Part shown: positions 33,071 to 33,355 of the stretch, in pieces | Position numbering within the stretch: the stretch's first letter is position 1 | How the letters are laid out: every line of letters begins with the position of its first letter | Assembly (NCBI RefSeq): GCF_900113045.1 | Contig: NZ_FONY01000045.1 | Location: 1-33,355, forward strand | Source of the DNA: Thermoflexibacter ruber | GTDB lineage: Bacteria > Bacteroidota > Bacteroidia > Cytophagales > Thermoflexibacteraceae | Direction: 5' to 3' | DNA: 33,355 bases | Made by a program: the position numbers and the translations under genes | The notes under the pieces: generated by a model | What the model was told of the DNA's origin: nothing | What the model saw: the letters and a program-made list of their open reading frames with translations, nothing else | The model's database searches: none

Positions 33071-33355
33071 TTACATTTTCTTGAATAAATACAATTTGTT
33101 TGTCCTCTAATTTTTGTGGATATGCTTTTATGTTTGGTGTTTTTTCCAAAAATGTATAAGCAATTAAGCCTGCCAGCAAATTAATAAGAAAATTTTTAGG
33201 GCTTCTGTGCCTTGAATGTTCTATATTTAGTTGATTTTTAAGTACATCGAAAGCAGTTTCTATCAATCCTCTATGCCTTAAATAATAGGCTTGTGGTTCT
33301 GTTAATACTTGATTTTTCTTCATATTAGCTCTTAACTTAGTGATTAAGTGCAAGT
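33066..33355 (-). CDS. IS982-family transposase, C-terminal part (runs off right edge)
   Basis: This is the last 96 or so codons of a minus-strand transposase whose start lies beyond the window. It reads HLITKLRANMKKNQVL, then RHRGLIETAFDVLKNQLN with the catalytic Glu of the DDE set, then the family block IEHSRHRSPKNFLINLLAGLIAY. This is diagnostic of IS982-type transposases. The left edge holds the N-terminal part of the same type of gene in the same orientation. Joined together the two parts would still lack about 110 residues in the middle, so they are not simply one gene split across a circular join. Confidence 0.92.
   Translation of the reverse strand, partial: LHLITKLRANMKKNQVLTEPQAYYLRHRGLIETAFDVLKNQLNIEHSRHRSPKNFLINLLAGLIAYTFLEKTPNIKAYPQKLEDKQIVFIQENVK

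Noticed and set aside
1-33355. A composite transposon formed by the two IS982 copies with the whole window as cargo
   Set aside because: The interior is housekeeping chromosome (lepB, xerC, hpf, pfkA, polyprenyl synthase, gldH), and the genes next to each copy are separately truncated. Contig breaks at a repeat explain the pattern more simply.

Overview
The window reads as chromosomal DNA of a gliding Bacteroidetes bacterium, most likely a Cytophagales-type lineage. The signs are low GC, a gldH gliding lipoprotein gene, several Bacteroidetes-style -7 boxes (TAnnTTTG), a xerC-hpf pair, a periplasmic-propeller histidine kinase and many lipoprotein signals. Most of the segment is ordinary single-copy chromosome. 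Both window edges lie inside copies of one IS982-family insertion sequence in the same orientation. This is what a draft contig broken at a repeated IS would look like.

Layout from left to right: the 5' part of an IS982 transposase (minus strand); an S41-type protease remnant cut at the IS end; a membrane PP2C (SpoIIE) phosphatase with a periplasmic sensor; a flavin amine oxidase. Next comes a plus-strand cassette of lipoprotein, CheA-like kinase, CheC-like protein and HAMP-GAF-PAS-PAS membrane sensor, followed by gldH and an iron-sulfur (6-4)-type photolyase. Then follow an outer-membrane-type protein broken by a frameshift, lepB with a lipoprotein form of RidA, hpf and xerC on the minus strand, and a lone ABC ATPase. 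After these come pfkA overlapping an SGNH esterase gene, a SUMF1-domain protein, a PfkB sugar kinase, a J-domain coiled-coil protein and a long-chain polyprenyl diphosphate synthase. The last third holds a 1204-residue propeller histidine kinase divergent from an RND efflux pump, a 17-repeat MORN-like secreted protein, a GbsR-type regulator, the 3' end of an unknown gene, and the 3' end of the second IS982 copy.

The most interesting unit is the CheA cassette (4980-10155). It pairs a CheA without a P2 domain with a CheC-like protein and a membrane GAF/PAS sensor that has no visible output domain. No MCP, CheW, CheY, CheR or CheB is nearby, and gldH follows directly, so a receptor-kinase pathway linked to gliding or surface behaviour is a reasonable but unproven idea. 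Other points of note are the frameshift at an A5 run, the lipoprotein RidA, Asn in place of the conserved Asp of the PfkA GGDGS motif, an RND pump without its usual partner genes, and an uncharacterised J-domain protein. I saw no tRNA, rRNA, CRISPR array, prophage or plasmid functions.
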